Source: Devosia lucknowensis (GTDB lineage Bacteria; Pseudomonadota; Alphaproteobacteria; Rhizobiales; Devosiaceae). Taken from it: 64,000 nucleotides of DNA. The position numbers were made by a program, and so were the translations under genes. This document shows, in pieces, positions 45,170 through 54,947 of the stretch (position 1 is its first letter; every line of letters begins with the position of its first letter). Under the pieces are notes generated by a model. That model had not been told where the DNA came from. It ran no database searches and saw only the letters and a list, made by a program, of their open reading frames with translations. The stretch lies in the NCBI RefSeq assembly GCF_900177655.1, contig NZ_FXWK01000002.1, positions 682,001-746,000 of the forward strand, in the 5' to 3' direction.

Positions 45170-48100
45170 TTGACCTATACGCGGATTTCGACCGTTAAAG
45201 AACTGTGCCAGCTAAGCGCAGGTGCACTGGACTTCGCCTTGTCCGACCAGGTTGAACACCTGAGCGACCTTCTCACCGAAGCTGAACGAGGTGCGGAGGA
45301 TTTCTTCGCCCGGAACTTCGTCACGCAGGGCATGGAGCGTCTCCTTCGGGAAGGGCTGCAGCGCCTCAACGGCAAGTCAAGTCAAGCTGTGTTCGAGCTG
45401 CGCCAAGCAATGGGTGGCGGCAAGACCCATTCTATGCTCGCCCTTGGCCTCCTGGCGCGCAACCCGCAGCTCTACGATCGCGTGCCGTCCAAGATCACCG
45501 AAGGTTTGAAGGGAGAGACCGCAAAGGTCGTCGCCATTCATGGCCGCTCTATATCCAATGATAAGTTCATCTGGGGCGAGATCGCAGAACAGCTTGGCAA
45601 GGGCGACCAGTTCGCCAAGTTTTGGAAGAACGGCGCTGATGCTCCTCGCGAGACCGACTGGATCTCACTGATCGGAGATGAGCCGACCCTCATCCTTCTC
45701 GACGAGCTCCCTCCTTACTTCGACTTCGCCCAGACCAAGTCGGTCGGCGGTGGCACCCTTGCCAACGTCACCACATATGCGCTGTCGAACCTTTTGTCGG
45801 CGGCCATGAAGCTGCCGAAGACCGCCATCGTGGTCTCCAACCTCATTGGCTCTTATCAGGGAGCGTCGAAAGACCTGGCCAAAGCGATCTCGAACATCGC
45901 CGAGGAAACCAAGCGACAAGCCAGGTCGATTACTCCGGTCGATCTCAACGGCAACGAGATCTATGACATCCTCCGCAAGCGCATGTTCGCTGCGCTTCCG
46001 GAACACGATGAGATCGAGAAGATTGCCGAAGCCTACGGCGAGGCCATCACAGTTGCCGAACGTTCGAGGGCAATCGGCAAGTCGTCCGAACAGATCGCGG
46101 ATGAGATCCTGGGATCGTACCCGTTCCACCCGTCGACCAAGCATATCATCGCGCTCTTCAAGGAGAACGAGAACTATCGTCAGACCCGCGGTCTGATGCA
46201 GTTCATCTCGAAGATGCTCAAGAGCGTTTGGGAAGGACAGCAGGGCAGCGACGTCTATCTGATCGGCTGTCAACATCTTGACCTCTCCATCGCCGACGTC
46301 CGTGAGGAGATCGTGCGGATCGGTAAGCTTGAAGGCGCGCTCTCCAAAGACGTGAGCAGCGTCGATGGCTCCGCGCACGCGCAGATCGTCGATCAGAACA
46401 AGGGAAATGACGCCGCCACTCAGGCGGCCAAGCTGCTGCTTACGGCGTCGCTCTCCGAGAGCGTCGACGCCATCAAAGGTCTGACCAAATCTACGCTGAT
46501 CGAATACCTGATCGCACCCGACCGCAGTGCGTCCGAGTTCGACGACGCCTTCGATGATCTCCAGAAGGAGTGCTGGTACCTCCACCGTAAGGACAATGAA
46601 GTCTGGTACTTCTCGAACATTGAGAATCTCCGCAAGCGCATACAGAACCGCGCGGACAATGCTCCGATCGGAAAGATCGAGGAGGAGATGGCTCGTCGGC
46701 TTGCGAATGCTTTTGAACCGCGGGCCAAGGTCGCCTATCAAAGCGTTCACGCCCTCCCCAAGATCGACGATGTCGATTTGTCGTCAGGCCGAGCCCTCCT
46801 CGTTCTGAGCCCCGACTCCAAGACGCCCCCCGAAGCCGCCCAGAAGTTCCTGGAGAGCGTTCTCAACAAGAATGCCTTCTGCGTCGTCACTGGCGATGGC
46901 TCGTCCATGGGCAGCCTTGAGGAGAAGACACGCCGCATCTGGGCCATTGCGAAGGTCAAGTCGGATACCGCCGGCAATCCAACACACCAGCTGGAATTGC
47001 AGGAAGAAGGGGAGATCGCGGAATTCGAGTTCTCATCGGCGTTGACCACCTTGTTCAATCGGGTCTACTTCCCGATGGTCGATCTAGCGGACAAGAAGAC
47101 GACGGTGCTCAAACATGCGCCACTGAAGTTGGCGCCCGAGAAGAGTGGCAGCACCGTTATCATCGCTGGTGAGGCGGCGATCGAAGCAGCTCTGTCGTCC
47201 AGTGCCGCCCTTAAGCTGGTCACGGACGTGAATGCCAAGATGGATCAGTTGATCACTCGTGCCGAGGAGATGCTCTGGCCCGAGTCGCAGACCCGTGTGC
47301 CATGGAAGGACGTGCAATCTCGGGCGGTGACGAATGCACGTTGGCTTTGGCTGCCCGTAAAAGGTCTGGAGACTGTTCGCGACTATGCAGTCTCGACTGG
47401 TCGTTGGAGCCATGACGGCGATGGTTACGTCGACAAGGCACCCAAGCCGCCGAAGACGCAGGCGACCGTTGACCTGGACACGTACGACGAGGAGACAGGC
47501 CAGGCCACGCTGCGCATCGGGACTGCCAATGCCGGCAAGTCGCCCAGCATCCGCTATTCGTTAACGGCTGATGTCGAGAAGGATGGCAAGCCGCTGGAGG
47601 ATAATCCTCTGGTGACGGATGCCACCAAGCTCTGGTTCCTGGTGACCGATCCCGAAGGAAAGCATGAGCAAGGGGACGTGGTCGTTTGGTCCAACACCCT
47701 GACGTTGACGCACCAACCCCAGCACGTCGCCGGCAAGCGCACTGTGGAGCTGTCCGTTGTTCCGCGCGGAACCATCCGCTGGAACACCGACGGCAGCAAC
47801 GTTCGCGAAGGGCAGGTCTATGCTGGCCCGATCGAGCTCACCGGCGACGACGAAGTCACTATCTACGTCCATGCGGAGGACCAGGGCGTCTCGGTCGAGA
47901 AGTCCTTCCGTATCGCCGCCCAGGCCGGTCAGAAGGTTATCGACAAGACCCGCGAAGCACGCCTGATCAAGGAGCTCAAGGGCGAGACCACTGCAGAGAG
48001 CTTCAAACTCCTCAAGGCAGCCGCAGCGAACAAGGCCGTCTTCGAGAACGCGTCCATAACGGTCGGAGCCGGCAACTCAAACGTCCAAATACGCTTTGGC

Positions 48101-48289
48101 AGCGAAGTAGATCTGGCACCCGCTGTTGCGGAGGAACTCATCACTTCGGCGCGTAAGGCGCTTGGCGATGAAGGCTCGGACGTCAAGCTTATCGTGAAGA
48201 AGATGCTCTTCGAGAGCGGCTTCGGACTTGAGCAATTTGCCACGGAACTGGGCGAGGACGTGGCCGGATCGGAGATCGAGCAATCATGA
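45170..48289 (+). CDS. DUF499 AAA-like ATPase of an Hma-type defence module
   Basis: About 1039 residues from TTG 45170, chosen for its CCGGGGGGA site; the open frame extends upstream into the RHH gene. Walker A GGGKTHS at 82-88 (QAMGGGKTHSMLALGLLAR, a DUF499 hallmark), Walker B PTLILLDELPPYFDF. The C-terminal third is beta-rich (TYDEETGQATLRIGTANAG; YAGPIELTGDDEVTIYVHAEDQG). Annotated elsewhere as anti-phage-associated. First large gene of a tightly packed operon with DUF3780, DUF1156 methyltransferase and helicase genes. Confidence 0.85.
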   Translation: MTYTRISTVKELCQLSAGALDFALSDQVEHLSDLLTEAERGAEDFFARNFVTQGMERLLREGLQRLNGKSSQAVFELRQAMGGGKTHSMLALGLLARNPQLYDRVPSKITEGLKGETAKVVAIHGRSISNDKFIWGEIAEQLGKGDQFAKFWKNGADAPRETDWISLIGDEPTLILLDELPPYFDFAQTKSVGGGTLANVTTYALSNLLSAAMKLPKTAIVVSNLIGSYQGASKDLAKAISNIAEETKRQARSITPVDLNGNEIYDILRKRMFAALPEHDEIEKIAEAYGEAITVAERSRAIGKSSEQIADEILGSYPFHPSTKHIIALFKENENYRQTRGLMQFISKMLKSVWEGQQGSDVYLIGCQHLDLSIADVREEIVRIGKLEGALSKDVSSVDGSAHAQIVDQNKGNDAATQAAKLLLTASLSESVDAIKGLTKSTLIEYLIAPDRSASEFDDAFDDLQKECWYLHRKDNEVWYFSNIENLRKRIQNRADNAPIGKIEEEMARRLANAFEPRAKVAYQSVHALPKIDDVDLSSGRALLVLSPDSKTPPEAAQKFLESVLNKNAFCVVTGDGSSMGSLEEKTRRIWAIAKVKSDTAGNPTHQLELQEEGEIAEFEFSSALTTLFNRVYFPMVDLADKKTTVLKHAPLKLAPEKSGSTVIIAGEAAIEAALSSSAALKLVTDVNAKMDQLITRAEEMLWPESQTRVPWKDVQSRAVTNARWLWLPVKGLETVRDYAVSTGRWSHDGDGYVDKAPKPPKTQATVDLDTYDEETGQATLRIGTANAGKSPSIRYSLTADVEKDGKPLEDNPLVTDATKLWFLVTDPEGKHEQGDVVVWSNTLTLTHQPQHVAGKRTVELSVVPRGTIRWNTDGSNVREGQVYAGPIELTGDDEVTIYVHAEDQGVSVEKSFRIAAQAGQKVIDKTREARLIKELKGETTAESFKLLKAAAANKAVFENASITVGAGNSNVQIRFGSEVDLAPAVAEELITSARKALGDEGSDVKLIVKKMLFESGFGLEQFATELGEDVAGSEIEQS

Positions 48290-48864
48290 CCGACGCTGTG
48301 GCAGCGAAGACGACCGGTTTCGGGGTTCCTGATGCCATCGACCCTCACCACTTTGTCGTGCGGATCCCTCGTGGTTCGTCCGGCGAGATCGAAATCATTG
48401 AGCGCTTCGGCATTAACGCACAGTCGTCGGCTGACGAAGAAGTTCTTCGTTGCCGTTTGTCGCGCCCAGCATGGTCCGGCATCAAAGAAGAACTTACTCG
48501 CGTTCTTAATGATCGCCTCCGAGAAAAGAAGCTGAAGACTAGCCGCTGGTCTGCTGGTGACAATAAGGTCGAGCGCCTGCTGGGCAGGGAGCTTTGCCTG
48601 TTGGCGTGGGCCGTCGAGGCTGCGCGCAGCGAAGACTATGCGACGTCATGTGCTTCTTGGGCGGCGATGAAGCCAGAGGAACGGTGGTGGTTGTTCCGCA
48701 TGTGTGAGGTTGCAGGTGGCACTGCTGACGACGCAGATTTCGGCTGGCGCAAAGCCGTTCGCATCGCCTTCACGGAAGTTCTCGATCCGGTCGAGAGAAA
48801 GAACCGACGCAAGAAGGCTTCCACGGGCGTCGACTTGTTTTCTCTTCCCCTGGTCAAGGAATAA
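48286..48864 (+). CDS. DUF3780 protein of the defence module
   Basis: 192 residues; ATG overlaps the DUF499 stop (ATGA). Conserved-looking stretches: GFGVPDAIDPHHFVVRIP, LSRPAWSGIKEELTRVLNDRL and LGRELCLLAWAVEAA, then PEERWWLFRMCEVAG. The family is known almost only from DUF499/DUF1156 clusters. No catalytic motif is visible; it is probably a structural or adaptor subunit. Confidence 0.78.
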   Translation: MTDAVAAKTTGFGVPDAIDPHHFVVRIPRGSSGEIEIIERFGINAQSSADEEVLRCRLSRPAWSGIKEELTRVLNDRLREKKLKTSRWSAGDNKVERLLGRELCLLAWAVEAARSEDYATSCASWAAMKPEERWWLFRMCEVAGGTADDADFGWRKAVRIAFTEVLDPVERKNRRKKASTGVDLFSLPLVKE

Positions 48865-48867
48865 CCG

Positions 48868-51642
48868 ATGCTGAAGACCGCGACCGAAATTACTCCGTTC
48901 AGCCTGGCGAACGCTCCTTACCTAATCGAGCGCATATTCCCTTCTATGAAGATATCAGCCGAGGCGCAGAAAGAGCGCAAGGCTGGCTCCGGTCAGACGT
49001 TGACGGCACTTGGTTCATACTGGAAAGGGCGAAAGCCGCTAGTCCTAGTGAGAGCTTGCCTGCTTGGGGGGCTGCTACCGGCGACATCGAACCTCGAACG
49101 CGACTTAGAGGTGTTTGAGATGCTCATGGCGTTGGATGATCAAGGGCTGGCGACACGCAGCCACAAGAAGTCCTCACCAGGTACCGAGTTCCCTTATGAG
49201 GAAAGGATCAAAGACCTTCGCCGTCCCGAACACCTCGGCGACTTCCTGACAAATGAGCAGTGGCAGTTAATTAACGGGCACCTCGGCACGTCAGCCGCGA
49301 GCTTATCAGACCTCATCAATCAACTAGGGATCATGCGCTTCGGCCGAACTCCAGTTGTTTCCGACGTTTTCTCAGGAGGCGGCTCCATACCTTTCGAGGC
49401 ATCACGTATCGGCTTCGACGCTGTCGCTGCTGATCTCAACCCCGTGGCTTGCATGCTCACTTGGGGCGCGATGGAGATTGTAGGCACTAATGTTACAGAA
49501 GCTGCCGCTATTCGCCAACGGCAGGAAGCCTACGCGCAGGCGTTCAACGACGAAGTGCTGAAGCTCGGCCTAGATACCGATGCGTCAGGTAATCGCGCAA
49601 AGGCTTACCTGTTTTGCTTAGAAACCACCTGTCCTGCCACAGGTTGGAATGTTCCACTGTTACCCTCTACCGTGATATCGGAAGGATCGAGAACAGTTGC
49701 AGTCTTGGTTCCGGACGAGAAGAGTAAGACTTACCGTATACGCATCCATCAGGCGGCGGACGCCGATGAATTCAGAACGCTCTCCACAGGAACTGTGAAG
49801 GGCGGACGAATCGTTCATCCAATGAACGAAGACGTTCACGGGGTGAGTGTTTCGTCTATTCGCGGTGAAACAAGTACATCGAATACAAATTCGCTTCGAC
49901 CATGGACGAAAGAGGATGTAGCGCCTCGCCCGCAGGATATTTTCCGCGAACGACTTTATGCTATTCAGTGGCAAAGGCCTGACGGAGGCATTTTCTTCAA
50001 AGAAGTTACCGACGAGGACGTTGCGCGCGAAAGTTGGATTGAGGGCTATGTCGCTGCCAATCTGGCAGACTGGCAGCAAGATGGCCTGGTTTCTGATATG
50101 GCCATCGAAACCGGCAAAGAAAATGAGGGGCCGATAAGGACCAACGGGTGGACCTATTGGCACCATATGTTCACGCCACGGCAGATAGTTTATCACAAGA
50201 TTCTCGCATCTATTGCGCCATCAGATCCTGTGATGTCCCTAATTAGGGCAAAAGCGCTAGACTATTGCAACAAGTCGAGTCAGTGGCGTCCGCGCGGCGA
50301 CTATCCAGAACAGCTATTCTCGGGACCCTCTCTAAAGACGATGTTCAATTGGGGCGTACGGGCTTCAAAACCTCTAATGGAGACCGTTCTCACCACGTTT
50401 TTCTGCTCACCGCGCGCAGGGTCCTACAAGCTGCTTACCCAGCCTGCTGGAGCCATGAACTGGTCATCCGATCTCGTCGTTACCGACCCGCCTTACTCTG
50501 ACTCGGTTGTTTATGATGAGATAACCGAATTCTTCATAGCCTGGTTGAGGAACTCTCATGCACCTCAATTTGACAACTTTACGTGGGACAGCCGCCGTCG
50601 CCTTGCCGTGAAGGGACAAGGTGAACACTTCCGAGCCGGGATGGTAAGTTCATATCGAGCTACGACTGAGCACATGTCAGACAATGGCCTTCAGATCGTT
50701 ATGTTCACGCATAAAGACAGTAAAGTCTGGTCAGATATGGCCCAAATATTTTGGGGCGCCGGTCTACAGGTGATTGCAGATTGGTACATAGCTACTGAAA
50801 CAACGTCCGAAATAAAAAAGGGCGGGTACATCCAGGGAACTCACATAATCATTCTTCGCAAGAGAGATGGAAGCGAGAGCGGGTACTCAGACGAAGTAAC
50901 TCAAGAAGTCAAAGACGAAGTTGCTCGGCAGATCGAAGATATGGTCGGGCTGAACCAAAGCCTTCGCGGTCATGGTCGCAGCGAGAACCTCTTCAACGAC
51001 GCTGACCTTCAGATGGCTGGTTACGCCGCCGCGCTGCGCGTGCTGACGAAGTACGTGAAGATCGATGGCAAGGACATGACCGTCGAGGCGCTGCGTCCTC
51101 GTGCGAACAACGAGCGTACCTTGATCGACGACATCATTGAGTATGCCGTTCAGGTGGCAAACGAACACCTCGTACCAGAAGGGATGAGTGAGCAGACCTG
51201 GCGGAAGTTGACCGGAACCGAGCGATTCTATCTGAAGATGATGGACATCGAGACTACGGGGTCAAAGAAGGTGGACAACTATCAGAACTTCGCAAAAGCC
51301 TTCCGAGTATCCGACTACGGGGACCTGATGTCCTCGGTGACTGCCAATGGCGCCGCATTGAAAACGGCGGTCGATTTTGGCAAGCGTCAGATGGGTGACG
51401 ATGAGTTCGGCTCGTCGCTGACACGGGCAGTGCTGTATGCGCTCTGGGAGATGAAAGGTGGCGTCTCAGATGAAGACGTTGTCAGTCATCTCCGGGACCT
51501 CACAACCGACTACCTGGACCAGCGAGCGGACCTGCAGGCGATAGCCACCTACATTGCTTCCAAACGGAAGCAGATCGATGTGACGGAATCGCAGAATGCC
51601 ACTATCCTGGCGGGGCTGATTAAAAACGAACGCCTTGGATAG
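48868..51642 (+). CDS. DUF1156 DNA methyltransferase of the defence module
   Basis: 924 residues. The N-terminus (PYLIERIFPSMKISAEAQKE) is DUF1156. SAM-binding motif I: VVSDVFSGGGSIPFEASRIG, with AADLNPVAC after it; catalytic DPPY at 540-543 (VVTDPPYSDSVVYDEI). The DPPY type points to N6-adenine or N4-cytosine methylation. It starts 3 bp after the DUF3780 stop. By eye its middle part is less GC-rich than flanking genes. It should mark self DNA for the module. Confidence 0.88.
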   Translation: MLKTATEITPFSLANAPYLIERIFPSMKISAEAQKERKAGSGQTLTALGSYWKGRKPLVLVRACLLGGLLPATSNLERDLEVFEMLMALDDQGLATRSHKKSSPGTEFPYEERIKDLRRPEHLGDFLTNEQWQLINGHLGTSAASLSDLINQLGIMRFGRTPVVSDVFSGGGSIPFEASRIGFDAVAADLNPVACMLTWGAMEIVGTNVTEAAAIRQRQEAYAQAFNDEVLKLGLDTDASGNRAKAYLFCLETTCPATGWNVPLLPSTVISEGSRTVAVLVPDEKSKTYRIRIHQAADADEFRTLSTGTVKGGRIVHPMNEDVHGVSVSSIRGETSTSNTNSLRPWTKEDVAPRPQDIFRERLYAIQWQRPDGGIFFKEVTDEDVARESWIEGYVAANLADWQQDGLVSDMAIETGKENEGPIRTNGWTYWHHMFTPRQIVYHKILASIAPSDPVMSLIRAKALDYCNKSSQWRPRGDYPEQLFSGPSLKTMFNWGVRASKPLMETVLTTFFCSPRAGSYKLLTQPAGAMNWSSDLVVTDPPYSDSVVYDEITEFFIAWLRNSHAPQFDNFTWDSRRRLAVKGQGEHFRAGMVSSYRATTEHMSDNGLQIVMFTHKDSKVWSDMAQIFWGAGLQVIADWYIATETTSEIKKGGYIQGTHIIILRKRDGSESGYSDEVTQEVKDEVARQIEDMVGLNQSLRGHGRSENLFNDADLQMAGYAAALRVLTKYVKIDGKDMTVEALRPRANNERTLIDDIIEYAVQVANEHLVPEGMSEQTWRKLTGTERFYLKMMDIETTGSKKVDNYQNFAKAFRVSDYGDLMSSVTANGAALKTAVDFGKRQMGDDEFGSSLTRAVLYALWEMKGGVSDEDVVSHLRDLTTDYLDQRADLQAIATYIASKRKQIDVTESQNATILAGLIKNERLG

Positions 51643-51651
51643 TCACTGAAG

Positions 51652-54408
51652 ATGGACGAGAAGCTTGCGAGTATTCCGTTTGCAAAGACGGACTTCATCA
51701 CCAGGTTCTCGTCCCGCCATAGCACCCACGTCGTATTCCTAAAGGACCGCCTTAAAGGCGCGGTCTCGTATGACCGTATCGCTGGCTACTTCCGCTCATC
51801 GATCTTCGAACTGATCCACGAAGAGGTATCCGCAATCGATAAGGTCCGGATCATCTGCAACAGTGATCTGGACCCACGCGATGTAGCGGTTGGCAAGGCC
51901 GCAGAAGACGTGGTCCAGCGCACGATGCTGGAGAAGTGGAACAGTGAGGACGATCCGGTTGCATCGCTGAGAGATCGTGCCAGGTATGGCCGCCTTTACG
52001 AGTTGCTCAAGGCGGGCAACGTCGAGATCAAGGTGGTGTCGCGCGACGACGCCCCTTTCCTGCACGGCAAGGCCGGCGTGGTGCGCTATCCAGACAGCAC
52101 AAGCACGGCCTTCATGGGGTCGATAAACGAGACTGCGCAGGGTTGGGCGCGATCTTACGAACTCGTTTGGGAAGATCGCTCTCCTGATGGCACCAATTGG
52201 GTGCAGGCAGAGTTCGACGAGCTCTGGAAGATAGGTCGGCGGCTCCCGGAAGCAGTTGTCGAGGAGATCGGGCGTACCGCCCGGAAGGTTCAAGTTAAGC
52301 TCGAGGCTCTACCAGCGGACAAGGTTGGCCAGTCGGCATTGGTGGAGTCTCCGCTCTACCGTCGAGGCGAAGAGCTCATGCCGTGGCAACGCGCTTTCGT
52401 GACCCTATTCCACAGACACCGCGAGCAGTTCGGCAAGGCACGCCTACTTCTTGCTGACGAAGTTGGAGTGGGCAAGACGCTGTCGATGGCGACGGCAGCA
52501 CTGGTTTCGGCGTTGCTCGGCGATGGTCCGGTGTTGATCCTATGCCCAGCAACACTCGGCATCCAGTGGCAGACAGAGTTGCTGGATAAGCTAAACGTGC
52601 CAACCGCCTTGTGGTTATCCTCAAAGAAGATGTGGCGCGATCCTCATGGTCACCTGATCCGAACCCGCGGTGCGGAGGACATCACCCGCTGCCCCTACCG
52701 AATAGGAATCGTGTCCACCGGGTTGATCGTGCAGGACACCAAGGAAGTCGAGCACCTCTTGCGCCGACACTACGGTATGGTCATCCTAGATGAAGGGCAC
52801 AAGGCACGGAAGCAAAGGGCGCTGGGTAAGGACCCTGTGGCCGGTAACCTGCTGAAGTTCATGCTGCAGATCGCCGAGCGCGCACGGCATTTGATCATCG
52901 GCACAGCCACGCCAATCCAGACTGAGGTGGACGAACTCTGGGATCTGCTGGAGATCCTCAACCGGTCAGCGACGCACGTCCTTGGTCGCGAGATGTCGGC
53001 GTGGCGCCGTCCGGATCAGGTCAGGGACATCTTGACCGGCGACGTTGCCGTCGAGGATGAAGCTGAGGCTTGGAATCTGCTCCGGAACCCACTGCCGCCG
53101 CGAGACGATGCTCCACTGTTCGACAACATCTATCAGGATCTAGGCTTCGAAGGTCCGATACACGACTTCACCGACGAGTCCTATACCGAGTTGCAGTCCT
53201 TCACTCGCGAGGACCTCGTCGACAACTTGCGCGGCACCATCAAAGGACTGCGGTTCTTCCAGTACCACAATCCGATCAGCCGTCATGTCGTTCTACGTCG
53301 CCGGCGCACGCTGGAAGACGCGGGTCTGATGAAGAAGATCGCCGTCGAGATGTGGCCGAAGACCCACGACACGAATGTCAGGTACTTCGAGGGTCAGGCC
53401 GTAAAGACCAGCGGTGATTTTGACCTGGCTTACGAAGCCGTGGAGAAGTTCACATCGGCCTTGGCGCAGCGGGTCAAGGGCGCTGGGTTCATGAAGAACC
53501 TTCTTCGTCAACGCATATGCTCCAGCGTTGCATCAGGGCTGTCGACATGTCGAAAGCTAATCGAGAAGCGGCAGCTCGACGACGATGAGGTGGTTGAAGA
53601 CGAGCTCGACGAGCTGCTCGCAGAGGACCCGGACTTGGCGACGGTCTTCTCTAATGAGGTTCGGCATCTTCAGGAGGTCATCTATCACCTGGAGCGAAAT
53701 CCGAGCGACCCTAAGCTGGACACCTGCGTTTATTTCCTTGAGGAGAGGGGATGGTTGGATGACGGCTGCATCATATTCAGCCAGTACTACGACACCGCGC
53801 ACTGGGTGGCCGAGAAGCTGTCGCACCACTTCCCCCAGGAGACCGTTGCGGTCTATGGTGGCGCCGGTCGGTCGGGCGTCTTCCTAAATGGTCAGTGGCG
53901 ATCCGTCGATCGCGAAGACATCAAAAAGGCCGTGCGGGATTACACCGTGCGCCTGGTCATAGCCACCGATGCCGCTGCGGAGGGACTGAACCTTCAGACC
54001 CTTGCATCGCTGATCAACATAGATCTGCCTTGGAATCCGTCACGGCTTGAACAGCGCATCGGGCGCATCAAGCGGTATGGGCAGAAGCGCGACTTCGTCA
54101 ACATGGCCAATCTCGTCTATCAGAACACGGTCGATGAAAAGGTTTATGACAAGCTATCCGCTCGAATGAAGGACCGATATGACCTCCTAGGGTCACTTCC
54201 TGATGTCATCGACGACGATTGGATCGATGACATCGAAGCGATGGAAGAGGGACTGAAGGACTTTACCAAGAAGAAGAAGAGCACCGCGGACGTGTTCGAG
54301 CTGCGCTACGGCAATTTCCTACAGGACGATGGATCCTCGTGGCAGCTCTGCGAGCAGGTGCTGGACAAAGACGAGGCCATGAAGGTTCTCAGCAGCGGTT
54401 GGTCATAG
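51652..54408 (+). CDS. PLD-SNF2 helicase/nuclease of the defence module
   Basis: 918 residues. N-terminal PLD-type domain with FLHGKAGVVRYPD near 137 and FMGSINETAQGW. SF2/SNF2 motor: motif I LLADEVGVGKTLSM near 267, motif II VILDEGHKARK near 378, motif III IGTATPIQ, motif V IATDAAAEGLNLQ and motif VI LEQRIGRIKRYGQKRD. Combines a DNA translocase with a possible nuclease, like helicases of DISARM and Hma-type systems. Follows the methyltransferase by 9 bp; the next gene overlaps its stop. Confidence 0.88.
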   Translation: MDEKLASIPFAKTDFITRFSSRHSTHVVFLKDRLKGAVSYDRIAGYFRSSIFELIHEEVSAIDKVRIICNSDLDPRDVAVGKAAEDVVQRTMLEKWNSEDDPVASLRDRARYGRLYELLKAGNVEIKVVSRDDAPFLHGKAGVVRYPDSTSTAFMGSINETAQGWARSYELVWEDRSPDGTNWVQAEFDELWKIGRRLPEAVVEEIGRTARKVQVKLEALPADKVGQSALVESPLYRRGEELMPWQRAFVTLFHRHREQFGKARLLLADEVGVGKTLSMATAALVSALLGDGPVLILCPATLGIQWQTELLDKLNVPTALWLSSKKMWRDPHGHLIRTRGAEDITRCPYRIGIVSTGLIVQDTKEVEHLLRRHYGMVILDEGHKARKQRALGKDPVAGNLLKFMLQIAERARHLIIGTATPIQTEVDELWDLLEILNRSATHVLGREMSAWRRPDQVRDILTGDVAVEDEAEAWNLLRNPLPPRDDAPLFDNIYQDLGFEGPIHDFTDESYTELQSFTREDLVDNLRGTIKGLRFFQYHNPISRHVVLRRRRTLEDAGLMKKIAVEMWPKTHDTNVRYFEGQAVKTSGDFDLAYEAVEKFTSALAQRVKGAGFMKNLLRQRICSSVASGLSTCRKLIEKRQLDDDEVVEDELDELLAEDPDLATVFSNEVRHLQEVIYHLERNPSDPKLDTCVYFLEERGWLDDGCIIFSQYYDTAHWVAEKLSHHFPQETVAVYGGAGRSGVFLNGQWRSVDREDIKKAVRDYTVRLVIATDAAAEGLNLQTLASLINIDLPWNPSRLEQRIGRIKRYGQKRDFVNMANLVYQNTVDEKVYDKLSARMKDRYDLLGSLPDVIDDDWIDDIEAMEEGLKDFTKKKKSTADVFELRYGNFLQDDGSSWQLCEQVLDKDEAMKVLSSGWS

Positions 54409-54932
54409 TGACCGGTATCTATGTGAGAGCACCTGAGGATGCCGATCGCTTGCTGACCACATTCCGATCGTCGGCGGCTCGAGTGCATGACTGGATCGCA
54501 GGTCAATCCGGTGAGCCGCTGGACATGTTGAAGCGTATGAAGTTCGAAGCTGTGGGTTTCCACCCTGTTGAGGACCGAGCACTCAACGTTGTTGAGCAGA
54601 TTAACCAGACCTGGACCTACTTCGTGGCCGCAACTGCTGCAAAGCAGTTGCTCGAGCTTCACCCGGACGCAGGCGGCTTCCATCTAGCGCCCGGTGCCCA
54701 TGCCTCACTCGAGCTCGACATCATGAGCGCTGTGCCTGGGTTGGTCGGCGCTGAGACCTTTGCTGCCGTGGACCCTAGGAACAATGGGAAGCTGCACCTG
54801 GACTTAGCCAAAATGGCCGGGCGATCGGAGACGCATCGGTACGTTTTCTTCTTGTCGCCGCTCTATGCCACAGCTGGTCGACAGGCGAAATTAGAACGCG
54901 ACGGGGTTCAAGTGTGGTCGCTAGACTTCTAG
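54408..54932 (+). CDS. nuclease-like last gene of the defence module (174 aa)
   Basis: GTG start at 54408 overlaps the helicase stop (TAGTG). The sequence has a restriction-endonuclease-like arrangement: FHLAPGAHASLELDIMSAVPGLVGAETFAAVDPRNNGK, where E/D residues and the AET element could form a PD-(D/E)XK variant site, though the usual catalytic Lys is not obvious. It ends with VFFLSPLYATAGRQAKLERDG. Role as effector or inactive subunit undecided. Confidence 0.65.
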   Translation: MTGIYVRAPEDADRLLTTFRSSAARVHDWIAGQSGEPLDMLKRMKFEAVGFHPVEDRALNVVEQINQTWTYFVAATAAKQLLELHPDAGGFHLAPGAHASLELDIMSAVPGLVGAETFAAVDPRNNGKLHLDLAKMAGRSETHRYVFFLSPLYATAGRQAKLERDGVQVWSLDF

Positions 54933-54947
54933 CGCTGGCCCATCTAC

